Below, piece after piece: positions 45,478-57,026 of a stretch of DNA of 64,000 nucleotides (positions are counted from its first letter, which is position 1; each line of letters begins with the position of its first letter). The position numbers and the translations under genes were made by a program. Origin of the DNA: Flavobacteriaceae bacterium HL-DH10. GTDB lineage: Bacteria; Bacteroidota; Bacteroidia; Flavobacteriales; Flavobacteriaceae. Location: positions 1,314,001 to 1,378,000 of the forward strand of contig CP134536.1 of the NCBI GenBank assembly GCA_031826515.1. Reading direction: 5' to 3'. Under the pieces are notes generated by a model. The model saw only the letters and a program-made list of their open reading frames with translations, made no database searches and was not told the origin of the DNA.

Positions 45478-46287
45478 ATGAAAGATAAGAGGATATTGTA
45501 TGTATCATCTGAAGTAGTGCCTTATTTACCTGAAACCGAAATTTCTTCAATGTCTTTTGAAGCACCTAGATTAGTAAATCAACAAGGTGGACAAATTCGA
45601 ATTTTCATGCCTCGATATGGCAATATTAATGAAAGAAGACACCAATTACATGAAGTTATAAGATTATCTGGAATAAATTTAGTGATTAATGACTTAGATA
45701 TGCCACTTATAATAAAGGTAGCTTCTATTCCTAAAGAGCGTATTCAGGTTTACTTTATTGATAATGATGAATATTTTAAAAGAAAAGCTACGTTAACAGA
45801 TGAAGACGGAAAACTATTTTCTGATAATGATGAACGTGCTATCTTCTTTGCAAAAGGTGTTATTGAAACCGTAAAAAAATTAAATTGGTCGCCAGATATT
45901 ATTCATGTACATGGCTGGTTAGCTGCTTTACTTCCTGTTTATTTAAAAGAATATTATAAAGACGAACCTTTATTTAACGAAAGTAAAATTGTTACTTCTA
46001 TCTACAACCAAAGTTTTAACAATACTTTAAATAAAGATATGATCAATAAAGTTAAATTTGACAATATTAATGAAGAGGCTATTAATGTGCTTGAAGAACC
46101 GTCATTTAACAACTTAATGAAAGTAGCTATTGATTACTCTGATGCATTAATAATAGGATCTGAAAATATTACAGATGAATTGAATGATTATTTAAAAGCA
46201 TCGAACAAACCTATTTTAGAGTACAAAAGCAAAGATGAATTTGGAGAAGCGTATACTAACTTTTTTAATACAGAAGTTTTAAGCTAA
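45478..46287 (+). CDS. GT5-type glycogen/starch synthase N-terminal domain protein
   Basis: 269 residues that align with only the N-terminal Rossmann half of GT5 glycogen synthases: [13 protein letters not shown] at the start (in place of the KxGGL motif there is [13 protein letters not shown]), [14 protein letters not shown], and [18 protein letters not shown]. The C-terminal GT-B half that holds most ADP-glucose-binding and catalytic residues is absent, and the gene ends normally with no nearby remnant. It is therefore not a standard glycogen synthase. Its place between panC and the DUF4270 lipoprotein gene (28 nt downstream, same strand) is probably conserved in Flavobacteriia. Function unknown. 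Confidence 0.85.
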   Translation: MKDKRILYVSSEVVPYLPETEISSMSFEAPRLVNQQGGQIRIFMPRYGNINERRHQLHEVIRLSGINLVINDLDMPLIIKVASIPKERIQVYFIDNDEYFKRKATLTDEDGKLFSDNDERAIFFAKGVIETVKKLNWSPDIIHVHGWLAALLPVYLKEYYKDEPLFNESKIVTSIYNQSFNNTLNKDMINKVKFDNINEEAINVLEEPSFNNLMKVAIDYSDALIIGSENITDELNDYLKASNKPILEYKSKDEFGEAYTNFFNTEVLS

Positions 46288-46315
46288 ACACCTACATATT
46301 CATTATATTTTATAT

Positions 46316-47959
46316 ATGAAAAAGATAATTAAAGCCCTTAAATTTCCTGTTACTTTTCTTTTAATCCTTGTTTCTTTTATTGCTTGCGATAAAGATTTTA
46401 GTGTTATAGAAAGCGATGTTCTAGGTAAAGAAAATGCCAATTTTTTAACAGATAGTGTATATCTACCTATATCGGCATATAACAAAAAACTCGATTCAGT
46501 ACAAATTAATGGATTAGCGTCTAATTTATTAGGGGTTTTTAATGATCCTGCTTATGGACAAACCACAGCGAATATTGTTACGCAAATAACACCAACAACA
46601 TTTAATCCTGATTTTGGTATAAATACTAAAATTGATTCGGTAGTTTTAACCATCCCTCTTTTTAGCAGAACTATAACTGATTCCACTTATACTATAAGTG
46701 ACTCCTTATATGGTAACTCACCAATTAAATTATCTGTCTATAAAAACGATTATTTCTTAAGAGACTTTGATCCAAACTCGACTCTTGGAACGTCTCAAAA
46801 ATATTATTCAAAATCTGATGGAACTGTTTTAAATGGAACTTCTGTTATTAATTTTGAAGATCATAAAAGTGATTTAATATTAGAAGATTTAGATTTTATT
46901 CCTAGTAACAAAAGAATAAGATTAGATGTTTCTGACACAGATGGAACTATTACTACTTCATATTCTACTCCAGCTTTAAGAACAAAATTAGATACTCTTT
47001 TTTGGAGAAATACAATTATAAATAAGCAAGATGACCCTGTACTAAGTAATCCAAGTAACTTTAATAATTACTTTAGAGGTTTGTACTTCAAAGCAGAAGC
47101 TATTGATGGGAAGGGTAATATGATTTTATTAAACCTAGCGTCTACTGGTGCTAACATTATTATTTATTACTCTAAAGACTCTTCAGTAGCAGGAGAAAGA
47201 ACACAATCAACATACACATTTAATTTTACAGGAAATAAACTCAACACCTTTATTAATGATTACAATCTGGTCTCTTTACAAAACGGGAATAAAGATTTAG
47301 GCGACACAAAACTTTATTTAAAAGGAGGCGCAGGATCAATGGGAGTTATAGATTTATTTAATGGAAATGTAGAATATACAGATGAAAATAATACAACTTC
47401 TATTATTACAGCTCTAGATGCTTTTAAAAAATCCTATAGAAAAACAGATGCTACAGGAGAATTTATTAAAGATAGCAATACTGGAAATTACATTCTAAAA
47501 AGGTTGATAAATGAAGTGTTTTTAACCATTTATGAAGATGAAGAAATCAATATTGGCACATATAGCAATGAATTTCATAAATATGACCGTATTTACGCAT
47601 ACGATATTGAAAACAATCAATCCACTATTGATTATCAAATAGATCCAATTGATTCTAAATTAATTAGTTTAAGCCAAAGAGATACTATTCTAGGGAAATA
47701 CAAAATACGTCTTACAGAACATTTAAATAATATTTTACTAAGGGACTCTACAAACACAAAAATAGGATTGGTATTATCTAATAATGTCAATTATACAAAT
47801 AATGCTGAAATTTTAAACAGCAATGATGCTGTAACTGGTATTCCTGCAGCAGCTATAATTTCTCCAAGAGGTACTATTTTGTATGGTAGTAATGAAAATG
47901 TTCCAGATAATAAAAGATTAAAATTAAAAATATTTTATACTGAACCTAAAGGAAACTAA
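46316..47959 (+). CDS. DUF4270 lipoprotein
   Basis: 547 residues with a lipoprotein signal (lipobox FIAC, Cys about residue 24, followed by DKDFS). The rest is a beta-rich DUF4270 domain with the family phrases [26 protein letters not shown] and [10 protein letters not shown], and a C-terminal [28 protein letters not shown]. Members are abundant outer-membrane lipoproteins in Bacteroidota with unknown roles. It follows the GT5-like gene by 28 nt and should share its transcript. Confidence 0.9.
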   Translation: MKKIIKALKFPVTFLLILVSFIACDKDFSVIESDVLGKENANFLTDSVYLPISAYNKKLDSVQINGLASNLLGVFNDPAYGQTTANIVTQITPTTFNPDFGINTKIDSVVLTIPLFSRTITDSTYTISDSLYGNSPIKLSVYKNDYFLRDFDPNSTLGTSQKYYSKSDGTVLNGTSVINFEDHKSDLILEDLDFIPSNKRIRLDVSDTDGTITTSYSTPALRTKLDTLFWRNTIINKQDDPVLSNPSNFNNYFRGLYFKAEAIDGKGNMILLNLASTGANIIIYYSKDSSVAGERTQSTYTFNFTGNKLNTFINDYNLVSLQNGNKDLGDTKLYLKGGAGSMGVIDLFNGNVEYTDENNTTSIITALDAFKKSYRKTDATGEFIKDSNTGNYILKRLINEVFLTIYEDEEINIGTYSNEFHKYDRIYAYDIENNQSTIDYQIDPIDSKLISLSQRDTILGKYKIRLTEHLNNILLRDSTNTKIGLVLSNNVNYTNNAEILNSNDAVTGIPAAAIISPRGTILYGSNENVPDNKRLKLKIFYTEPKGN

Positions 47960-48108
47960 CTAGTTAACCTGTTTTTGTTTCATAAAAGTCACTCATAGTT
48001 ATAAAGATGAATTTCATCGTGTAAAAAAGGACTTCATATAATAATTATTATTCATTAATATTTATTTTACATATTTGCTTAAAATTATTAAACCCCAAAA
48101 TCTAAATT

Positions 48109-49962
48109 ATGTGTGGAATTGTAGGATACATTGGTCATAGAGAAGCTTACCCAATTGTAATAGAAGGCCTTAGACGTTTAGAATATAGAGGCTATGATAG
48201 TGCTGGTATTGCATTATTTGATGGTACAGATTTAAAAATTTGTAAAACAAAAGGAAAAGTAGCCGATTTAGAAGAACGTTCAGATAAGGAAATAACAAAA
48301 ACAGGAAATGTTGGTATTGGACATACACGCTGGGCAACTCATGGTGTTCCTAATGATGTTAACTCGCATCCTCACCTTTCAAACTCAGGAGATCTTGTAA
48401 TTATTCATAATGGTATTATTGAAAATTACGATTCACTTAAACAAGAATTAATATCCAGAGGATACACTTTTCAATCAGATACTGACACCGAAGTTCTTAT
48501 AAATTTAATTGAAGACGTAAAAAAGCAAGAAAATGTAAAACTTGGACATGCTGTACAAATTGCATTAAACCAAGTAATAGGAGCTTATGCCATTGCTGTA
48601 TTTGATAAAAACAAACCAGAAGAAGTTGTTGTTGCTCGTTTAGGAAGTCCATTAGCTATAGGAATTGGTGAAAACGAAGATGAATTTTTCATTGCAAGTG
48701 ATGCCTCTCCTTTTTTAGAATATACTAAAAACGCTGTTTATCTTGAAGATGAAGAAATGGCGGTTATTAGATTTCATAAAGGCATAAAAGTTAGAAAAAT
48801 TAAAGATGATTCTTTAGTTCCTACCTATGTTCAGGAATTACAATTAAATCTAGAGCAAATAGAAAAAGGTGGTTATGAACATTTCATGCTTAAAGAAATT
48901 CATGAACAACCTAAAGCTATAACAGATACATATAGAGGAAGATTATTAAGAAATGAAGCTATTATAAAAATGGCTGGTGTTGAAGATAATATGAAAAAGT
49001 TCCTCAATGCAAATCGTATTATTATTGTAGCTTGTGGTACCTCATGGCATGCTGGGTTAGTTGCTGAATACATTTTTGAAGATTTAGCAAGAATCCCAGT
49101 AGAAGTAGAATATGCTTCTGAATTTAGATACCGGAATCCTATTATTACAGAAAACGATGTACTCATAGCCATTTCTCAATCTGGTGAAACAGCTGATACA
49201 CTTGCCGCTATTAAATTAGCAAAATCTAAGGGGGCTTTTGTTTTTGGTGTTTGTAATGTGGTGGGATCTTCTATTGCTAGAGAAACACATGCTGGCGCAT
49301 ATACACATGCAGGACCAGAAATTGGGGTTGCTTCAACAAAAGCATTTACAACACAAATTACAGTATTAACATTAATGGCTCTTAGGTTAGCTAGAGCCAA
49401 AGGCACTATTAGTAGTTCAGATTTCCGTCAGCATTTACTAGAATTAGAAATGATTCCTAAAAAAGTAGAAAAAGCTCTAGAATCCGATTCTATAATAAAA
49501 CAAATTGCCGATATATATAAAAATTCAACCAACTGTTTATATCTTGGTAGAGGATACAATTTCCCTGTTGCTCTTGAAGGTGCTTTAAAATTAAAAGAAA
49601 TTTCTTATATACATGCTGAAGGCTACCCTGCAGCAGAAATGAAACATGGGCCAATTGCTTTAATTGATGAAAACATGCCTATTGTTGTAATTGCAACAAA
49701 AAAAGGTCATTATGAAAAAGTAGTTAGTAATATTCAAGAAATTAAATCTAGAAAAGGTAAGATTATTGGAATAGTAACAGAAGGTGACGTTCAAGTAAAA
49801 GAATTAGCAGATCATGTTATTGAAGTTCCTGAAACATTAGAGTCTTTGTCTCCTCTTTTAACCACTATCCCTTTACAATTATTATCATATCATATTGCTG
49901 TTTTATTAAATAAAAATGTAGATCAACCAAGAAATTTGGCAAAATCGGTAACGGTAGAATAA
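48109..49962 (+). CDS. glmS: Glutamine--fructose-6-phosphate aminotransferase
   Basis: First step of UDP-GlcNAc synthesis for peptidoglycan and surface sugars. 617 residues: class II glutamine amidotransferase domain with catalytic Cys2 (MCGIVGY), RWATHG and HNGIIEN; two SIS domains (about 290-420 and 455-600) with CGTSWHAG, SQSGETADT and STKAFTTQ; C-terminal AKSVTVE. All active-site motifs are intact. No glmS ribozyme-like structure is evident in the 149 nt upstream, where TTTACATATTTG is a one-mismatch -7 box candidate (near 48066-48077). Confidence 0.97.
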   Translation: MCGIVGYIGHREAYPIVIEGLRRLEYRGYDSAGIALFDGTDLKICKTKGKVADLEERSDKEITKTGNVGIGHTRWATHGVPNDVNSHPHLSNSGDLVIIHNGIIENYDSLKQELISRGYTFQSDTDTEVLINLIEDVKKQENVKLGHAVQIALNQVIGAYAIAVFDKNKPEEVVVARLGSPLAIGIGENEDEFFIASDASPFLEYTKNAVYLEDEEMAVIRFHKGIKVRKIKDDSLVPTYVQELQLNLEQIEKGGYEHFMLKEIHEQPKAITDTYRGRLLRNEAIIKMAGVEDNMKKFLNANRIIIVACGTSWHAGLVAEYIFEDLARIPVEVEYASEFRYRNPIITENDVLIAISQSGETADTLAAIKLAKSKGAFVFGVCNVVGSSIARETHAGAYTHAGPEIGVASTKAFTTQITVLTLMALRLARAKGTISSSDFRQHLLELEMIPKKVEKALESDSIIKQIADIYKNSTNCLYLGRGYNFPVALEGALKLKEISYIHAEGYPAAEMKHGPIALIDENMPIVVIATKKGHYEKVVSNIQEIKSRKGKIIGIVTEGDVQVKELADHVIEVPETLESLSPLLTTIPLQLLSYHIAVLLNKNVDQPRNLAKSVTVE

Positions 49963-49993
49963 CTTTAAAATAGGATCTATTATATTATATAAG

Positions 49994-50036
49994 ACTAAGA
50001 AATGATAAAATCTCATATTTTAGTCTTTTTTTTGTC
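49994..50036 (+). terminator. Intrinsic terminator of glmS
   Basis: AAGACTAA pairs with TTAGTCTT around a 21-nt loop, followed by T8; 32 nt after the stop. Confidence 0.75.
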
Positions 50037-50168
50037 AAAAAAAACAACAAAACACCTGTTTTTTTATTAAAAAATACTATGCGTGCATAATTTTTTTATA
50101 TTTTTATATTCAACTAATGTTTTATTTACATATATTACTATCCTGAAATTAACTAATTCTAAAAATAG

Positions 50169-52988
50169 ATGAAAACAATTTTTCAATTTTTATTGTTGTT
50201 TTTTTGTGCTATATCATTCTCACAAACAACAATTACTGGTGCTGTTGTTGATGATAACAACCAACCTATTCCTGGAGCAAATATTATTGTTGTCGGAACT
50301 TCGTCAGGAACAGTTACTGATTTTGACGGTAACTTTATCCTAAATTATAATCAAATTGTACCATTCAAAGTCCAGGCAAGTAGTGTTGGCTTCGAATCAA
50401 TGACAATTGAAGTCACAGAAAACAATCAAATATTAAATTTTATACTTAATGAAGGAACATCATTAGATGAAATTGTGATTTCAGCATCAAGAACACCTGA
50501 AAGTATAAGAGAGTCTCCTGTTACCATTGAAAGGTTTGATATTAAAGATATACAATATGCATCCTCACCAGACTTTTACTCTAGTTTAGAAAATTTAAAA
50601 GGAGTAGATGTTAATAAAGGAAGTTTAACTTTTAATGCTGTTAATACTCGTGGATTTGCTACTTTTTCAAATACACGATTTGTTCAACTCGTTGATGGAA
50701 TGGATAATTCTCTTCCAGGATTAAATTTTGCTTTAGGTAACATATTAGGATTAAGTGAACTGGATATAAGTAGTGTAGAAATATTACCAGGAGCATCTTC
50801 GGCCCTTTACGGAGCAAATGCCTTTAATGGTATTCTATTTATGACTAGCAAAGATCCTTTTACACACCAAGGAGTGAGTGCTTATGTAAAAACAGGATTG
50901 ACTGTACAAGATGAAGCTGGCGATAATCAATTTCATGATTTTGGATTTCGTGCTGCTCATGCATTTAGTGATAAATTTGCAGCAAAAGCGTCATTTTCTT
51001 ATTTAAGAGGTACAGATTGGTTTGCATCAGACAATAACCAATATACGTTAGGAGCGGTAGGAACAGCAGATATTATATCATCTTTTAGATCTGACCCTGC
51101 CCATGACGGATTAAATATATATGGAGATGAAGTAGCTTTAGCAGCAAACGAAACAGGTCAACCACAAAATCTTAATGAAGTTGCTCAGTTTTTAGAAGCC
51201 AATGGAATTTTACCAACAGGTGCAAGTGGATTAGTACCTGCCGTAAATGTTGCAAGAACAGGATATAAAGAATCTGATTTAACCGACTATAAAGCTGAAA
51301 GTATTAAGGCATACTTTACACTTAACTACAGACCTTTTGGAAATAATACTGAAATTATTTGGAGTTCTAAAATTGGGAAAGGTTCATCTATATATCAAGG
51401 ATCAAATAGATATGCCATAAAAGATTTTGCATTACAACAACACAAGTTAGAATTTAGAGGCGATAATTTTTTCCTTAGAGGCTATACAACTATAGAAAAT
51501 GCTGGTAATTCATATGACATGCGATTTACAGGAATTAACATGAATAAAGTAGGAGCTTCGGAATGGTTTGGAGCGTATGCCGCTGCTTATGCCCAAGGAG
51601 CTGGACAAATAGCGGGAAGCGGAGGCAACATTAACGACCTTGCAATCCAAACTCAAATACATAATGGAGCGAGGACATTTGCAGATAACTTATACACCCC
51701 ACAACCAGGCACTCCTGAATTTATAGCTCTTTTTAATAAGGTTACAAATGACCCAGATATAACAACTGGATCTAAATTAGTGGACGAATCTAAAATGGAC
51801 ATTGCAGAAGGAAATTATAACTTTAGAGATTTGTTGAATAATGTTATAGACCTACAAATAGGTGGTCAATACAGACAGTATTCATTAAATTCTAGTGGAA
51901 GTGTGTTTACAGATTATGATGGCTCTATTGATTATAATGAATATGGCGCTTACCTACAAGGTATCAAAAAATTAATGGACGATAGATTAAAAATTACAGC
52001 GTCCATTCGTTATGATAAAAACGAGTTTTTTGATGGCAGCTACTCACCAAGGCTTTCTTTAGTTTATGCTGCTGGGGAAAACAAACAACATAATTTTAGA
52101 GCCTCCTTACAAACGGGATTTAGAAATCCAGATACTCAAGCACTCTTTATTGGTTTTGATGTGGGTAGAGCTATATTAGTAGGTTCAGCTCCAGATAATT
52201 TAGATAGAAAATTACCTAATACAACTTTAACAGGTAGAGATGCGTATTTCAATGCTTACACATTATCTTCAGTACAAGGATTTGCAGCTAGTGGAGGCAC
52301 CACATCTTTAGTTCCCGTTAATGGTAATGGTATTACTTCCCTAGCTAAACAAGAAAAAGTTACAGCCTTTGATGTAGGGTATCGTGGGAAAATAGAGTTT
52401 ATAACCGTAGACCTTAATGCCTATTTTAATACTTATGACAACTTTAGTGCTCAAAAATTTATTGTTACACCAAAGTCGGGTTCTGTAAATGATGCATCAG
52501 GGGTTATTGATGTTGCAACGGGAAATTTTCAAGTTTTTAATGTATACACCAATTCATCGGCAGATATTAGTTCATATGGTGGTGTTATTGGTTTATCCAC
52601 CAAAATTGCACGAGAATTTAATCTAGGATTCAATTACACGTATTCAGAATTAGATTTTGATCAATCAACAGACCCGGATTTTAGTGCAGGATTTAATACC
52701 CCAAAGCATAAAGTAAAAGTATCATTAGGAAACCCTGAATTATTTAAAAATTTCGGATTTAATGTTAATGCACGCTGGAGTGATAAATATTTTTGGCAAG
52801 CAACCATAGCTAATGCTATTATATCTGCTAGAACGGTAGTTGATGCACAAATAAACTATTCAGTGCCTTCCATGAAATCTACATTCAAAATTGGAGGAAC
52901 TAATTTAGGTGGAAAAGAATATCAAAGTGCTGTTGGTTCTCCTTTTATTGGTTCACAATATTTTGTTTCATGGATCATTAATAATTAA
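50169..52988 (+). CDS. TonB-dependent receptor with CarboxypepD_reg-like domain
   Basis: A 939-residue outer-membrane receptor. Signal peptide ends FSQTT (about 20); CarboxypepD_reg-like domain about 21-105 (GANIIVVGTSSGTVTDFDG pattern); plug about 112-230 with a TonB-box-like DEIVISASR and QLVDGMDNSLPG; then a barrel with Leu/Tyr-rich strands and C-terminal FVSWIINN. It is a single gene between terminators, with no lipoprotein partner. The substrate is unknown; the absence of any binding partner or hydrolase argues against a polysaccharide locus. Confidence 0.92.
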   Translation: MKTIFQFLLLFFCAISFSQTTITGAVVDDNNQPIPGANIIVVGTSSGTVTDFDGNFILNYNQIVPFKVQASSVGFESMTIEVTENNQILNFILNEGTSLDEIVISASRTPESIRESPVTIERFDIKDIQYASSPDFYSSLENLKGVDVNKGSLTFNAVNTRGFATFSNTRFVQLVDGMDNSLPGLNFALGNILGLSELDISSVEILPGASSALYGANAFNGILFMTSKDPFTHQGVSAYVKTGLTVQDEAGDNQFHDFGFRAAHAFSDKFAAKASFSYLRGTDWFASDNNQYTLGAVGTADIISSFRSDPAHDGLNIYGDEVALAANETGQPQNLNEVAQFLEANGILPTGASGLVPAVNVARTGYKESDLTDYKAESIKAYFTLNYRPFGNNTEIIWSSKIGKGSSIYQGSNRYAIKDFALQQHKLEFRGDNFFLRGYTTIENAGNSYDMRFTGINMNKVGASEWFGAYAAAYAQGAGQIAGSGGNINDLAIQTQIHNGARTFADNLYTPQPGTPEFIALFNKVTNDPDITTGSKLVDESKMDIAEGNYNFRDLLNNVIDLQIGGQYRQYSLNSSGSVFTDYDGSIDYNEYGAYLQGIKKLMDDRLKITASIRYDKNEFFDGSYSPRLSLVYAAGENKQHNFRASLQTGFRNPDTQALFIGFDVGRAILVGSAPDNLDRKLPNTTLTGRDAYFNAYTLSSVQGFAASGGTTSLVPVNGNGITSLAKQEKVTAFDVGYRGKIEFITVDLNAYFNTYDNFSAQKFIVTPKSGSVNDASGVIDVATGNFQVFNVYTNSSADISSYGGVIGLSTKIAREFNLGFNYTYSELDFDQSTDPDFSAGFNTPKHKVKVSLGNPELFKNFGFNVNARWSDKYFWQATIANAIISARTVVDAQINYSVPSMKSTFKIGGTNLGGKEYQSAVGSPFIGSQYFVSWIINN

Positions 52989-53026
52989 TTGATTCTAAAA
53001 AAGAATTTAGTATAAATTATATTTTT

Positions 53027-53057
53027 AAAACACCTTCTGTTATAAGGTGTTTTTTTA
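53027..53057 (+). terminator. Intrinsic terminator of the TonB receptor gene
   Basis: AAAACACCTT pairs with AAGGTGTTTT around CTGTTAT, then a T-run; 38 nt after the stop. Confidence 0.85.
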
Positions 53058-53103
53058 TTCCAAAAAACCTCTAAAAACAACTTTTTTTTTAAATTAAAAA
53101 ATA

Positions 53104-53111
53104 TATCTTTG
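53104..53111 (+). promoter_or_regulatory. atpD promoter -7 box
   Basis: TATCTTTG, exact TAnnTTTG, with a T-rich -33 region at 53081-53090. Predicted leader about 55 nt, suitable for a highly expressed operon. Confidence 0.6.
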
Positions 53112-53168
53112 CACGCGAAAACTAAAACTGTTTTCACACAATTAAATCGCATAATATTAAACATATAA

Positions 53169-54680
<1,512 letters not shown>

Positions 54681-54690
54681 AATTAGTTAG

Positions 54691-54746
54691 CAGTAATCAG
54701 TATTCAGTCCTCAGTGACTGTAAACTGTAGACTGCAGACTGCAAAC
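54691..54746. repeat. Eight-unit heptanucleotide array between atpD and atpC
   Basis: Exactly eight 7-nt units in tandem: four of CAGTnnn (CAGTAAT, CAGTATT, CAGTCCT, CAGTGAC) followed by four of TGYARAC (TGTAAAC, TGTAGAC, TGCAGAC, TGCAAAC). The array fills the space between the two genes and is in the polycistronic mRNA. Each half varies but keeps a 7-nt period. Confidence 0.8.
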
Positions 54747-54755
54747 TAAAAGATT

Positions 54756-55034
54756 ATGTATTTAGAAATTGTATCACCTGAAGCAACCTTATTTAGCGGA
54801 GAAGTAACTAGTGTTTCTGCTCCTGGAGTAAATGGTGAATTTGAAATGCTTAAAAATCACGCCCCTATTGTTTCTTTATTAAAAGAAGGGTTTGTTAAAA
54901 TTTCGGGAAACATCGAATTAGAAAAAGAAGTTGAAGATAAATTTACTAAAGGAGACAAAGGCAAAACTTTACTAAAAATAAATTCTGGAACTTTAGAAAT
55001 GAAAGATAATAAAGTGATTGTTTTAGCCGACTAA
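54756..55034 (+). CDS. atpC: ATP synthase F1 subunit epsilon
   Basis: 92 residues, the beta-sandwich domain only: MYLEIVSPEATLFSGEVTSV, GEFEMLKNHAPIVSLL. The C-terminal two-helix regulatory hairpin of longer epsilon subunits is absent, as is common in Bacteroidota, so ATP-hydrolysis inhibition by that hairpin would be lacking. It follows atpD after 75 nt holding a heptamer array, and ends before a strong bidirectional terminator. Confidence 0.94.
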   Translation: MYLEIVSPEATLFSGEVTSVSAPGVNGEFEMLKNHAPIVSLLKEGFVKISGNIELEKEVEDKFTKGDKGKTLLKINSGTLEMKDNKVIVLAD

Positions 55035-55048
55035 CTTTTTTTTATTTT

Positions 55049-55102
55049 AAAGTATAAACAAAAAACGCGAAGCATTTGCTTCGCGTTTTTTGTTTATACT
55101 TT
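55049..55102. terminator. Bidirectional terminator shared by atpC and umuD
   Basis: A perfect 25-bp inverted repeat (55049-55073 and 55078-55102) around loop ATTT, with a GC core ACGCGAAGC. T-runs lie on both sides. Its right arm includes the last codons and the stop of umuD (55094-55096). Confidence 0.92.
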
Positions 55103-55534
55103 TTTAATCACATTGGTAACAATACCCCAAATTAAAAAGTTGTTTTCTTCTGTAATGTGTATGATGGGATAATCTGGGTTTTCTGGCTGCAACCAAACTT
55201 CGCCATTAGACACTCTTAAGCGTTTTACCGTAAACTCGCCATCTAAGAAACAAACGGCTATTTTATTGTTTGTGGGTTCTAAACTTCTATCTATTACTAA
55301 TAAATCGTTATCATCTAATCCAGCACCAATCATAGACTGTCCGCTTACTTTAGCATAAAATGTAGCTTCTTTGTTTTTTACCAGTTCTTCATCTAAAGAT
55401 AAACGTTGTTCTTTAAAATCTTCGGCTGGTGATGGAAAGCCTGCTGAAACGCCTGCATCGAAAAAATGAGCTGAAGCTCCATCAACGGCTTCTGGTGTAA
55501 AAAATGTTAAACTTCCTGATTTATGTGCTATCAT
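55094..55534 (-). CDS. umuD: UmuD-like S24 peptidase (translesion polymerase V accessory)
   Basis: Self-cleaving partner of the Y-family polymerase in SOS mutagenesis. 146 residues: cleavage site Ala31-Gly32 in VSAGFPSPAED, catalytic Ser67 in GQSMIGAG and Lys104 in TVKRL. No DNA-binding domain, so it is not LexA. It lies downstream of umuC on the same strand, the reverse of the umuDC order in enterobacteria, and is separated from it by 211 nt holding two palindromic repeats. Confidence 0.93.
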   Translation of the reverse strand: MIAHKSGSLTFFTPEAVDGASAHFFDAGVSAGFPSPAEDFKEQRLSLDEELVKNKEATFYAKVSGQSMIGAGLDDNDLLVIDRSLEPTNNKIAVCFLDGEFTVKRLRVSNGEVWLQPENPDYPIIHITEENNFLIWGIVTNVIKKV

Positions 55535-55652
55535 TTTATTCTTTATTACTGTTTAAACTTAATTCTTAATTTTGCATAAGGGATTGCAGTGGAAATCCTT
55601 TTGTTTACTTTAGATAATACAGAACTTTAAAAAAGTCCTGACTTTATTATAG

Positions 55653-55677
55653 ATTCCTGCCTACGCAGGAATGACAA
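55653..55677. repeat. Hairpin repeat between umuD and umuC
   Basis: ATTCCTGC (55653-55660), loop CTAC, GCAGGAAT (55665-55672), followed by GACAA. The same arms and tail occur in the lspA-upstream element at 36319-36358, where an 18-bp palindrome sits in the loop. Confidence 0.8.
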
Positions 55678-55695
55678 AACAAAAGATTGCAACGT

Positions 55696-55745
55696 AAAGC
55701 CCGACCTGTTCCTGAACTAAATTCAGGATAAAGGTAACGCCCAAA
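55696..55745. repeat. Dispersed repeat, long form, abutting umuC stop
   Basis: AAAGCCCGACCTG (55696-55708), then a 21-nt insert that forms its own hairpin (TCCTGAA/TTCAGGA), then AAAGGTAACGCCCAAA (55730-55745). The short form without insert is at 63530-63558. Confidence 0.8.
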
Positions 55746-57005
55746 TTAACATTTTACTTTTATAATATCGTTAATATTAGTGGTATATCTTGGTGATAAT
55801 CGTTCTTGACGCATTTTCCAAGTGCGTTTTAAATCTTGATTACCTATTTTAATTTTGTAATTTTTATACTTGCTATTCATACTATCAATAGCTTGCATTA
55901 AAGGTTGATGTTTTGGGTTTTCGTGTTCGAAAATATTTAATTGAAAATTATCAACTGGAACTAAACCTGTAACAATAACCCCTGCCCTTTTATATTTTAT
56001 TCCTGTTTTAAAGATAGACATTACTGCGCTAACAGCACAATTACTTATAATTAAAGATGAATTTGTTGGGTAAGACAGGTTGACGCTGGTACTTGCACGA
56101 TGTTGTTCTAAGTCTTTTTTATGCCTGTCGCTACTAAGCGTAACAATAATAACGTAGCAACTAGAACCTTGCTTTCTTAGCTTTTCGGCACAGCTTGATG
56201 CAAATGTTGAAACGCGTTCTTTTATATTATCGATATCTGAAAATGTGTATTCGAAACTTCGAGTGGTGGCAATAGCTTGCTTATCTTTTACCTCATCTAA
56301 TTGCAAGGTTGGAATACCTTGTAAATCTTTCTGTAATTTCCATTCGGTTATTGAAAAAGTTTTACGCACCCATTCATCAGGAAGTTGTGTGAAATGGAAT
56401 GCTGTGTAGCATCCTTTTTCTTTTAAACGCTTTGCTAAACGGCGTCCTATGCCCCAAACATCTTCAATTTTAATCCATTTTAAAGCTTTTATGCGTTTTT
56501 CTTCAGAATCTATAACATAAACTCCTTTAGTTTGTTTTGGAAATTTACGTGCTATTTTATTAGCCACTTTACTTAAGGCTTTTGTTGGTGCAATACCAAC
56601 ACTAGTAGGGATTCCTGTCCATTTTAAAACACGTTTCCTTATTTGATTTCCGTAGTCGTCAAAATTAAAGTTTTCAAAGCCTTTAAATTGCAAGAATGAT
56701 TCGTCAATACTATACACCTCAGCATCTGGTGTGAATTGCTTTAATATAGACATAACACGGCTACTCATATCGCCATACAGCGGATAGTTAGAAGACAACA
56801 CATGAATATGATTTGATTTACAAAAGCTTTCCCATTTAAAAATAGGTGCACCCATTGGAAGGTTTAACGCTTTGGCTTCATCACTTCTAGAAATGACACA
56901 TCCATCGTTATTTGAAAGAATAGCAATTGGTTTCCCTTGTAAATTAGGGTTAAAAACACGTTCACAAGACGCATAAAAATTATTACAGTCTACTAAGGCA
57001 TACAT
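55746..57005 (-). CDS. umuC: Y-family DNA polymerase UmuC (polymerase V catalytic subunit)
   Basis: Error-prone translesion polymerase. 419 residues: catalytic start MYALVDCNNFYASCERVF (Asp6), YSIDESFL with the catalytic Asp-Glu (about 98-104), palm and HhH (KIEDVWGIGRRLAKRL), little-finger domain and a C-terminal segment LKRTWKMRQERLSPRYTT. Intact. A -7-like box (TATCTTTA, 57018-57011 minus) ends 5 nt before the ATG, with an inverted repeat ACTTAAAAA/TTTTTAAGT (57027-57051) over the -33 region that could be an operator. Confidence 0.95.
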   Translation of the reverse strand: MYALVDCNNFYASCERVFNPNLQGKPIAILSNNDGCVISRSDEAKALNLPMGAPIFKWESFCKSNHIHVLSSNYPLYGDMSSRVMSILKQFTPDAEVYSIDESFLQFKGFENFNFDDYGNQIRKRVLKWTGIPTSVGIAPTKALSKVANKIARKFPKQTKGVYVIDSEEKRIKALKWIKIEDVWGIGRRLAKRLKEKGCYTAFHFTQLPDEWVRKTFSITEWKLQKDLQGIPTLQLDEVKDKQAIATTRSFEYTFSDIDNIKERVSTFASSCAEKLRKQGSSCYVIIVTLSSDRHKKDLEQHRASTSVNLSYPTNSSLIISNCAVSAVMSIFKTGIKYKRAGVIVTGLVPVDNFQLNIFEHENPKHQPLMQAIDSMNSKYKNYKIKIGNQDLKRTWKMRQERLSPRYTTNINDIIKVKC

Positions 57006-57026
57006 AGTAGTAAAGATAAATGAAAG

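Noticed and set aside
47960-48108. glmS ribozyme or riboswitch upstream of glmS
   Set aside because: No ribozyme-like core is visible and the class is not expected in Bacteroidota.
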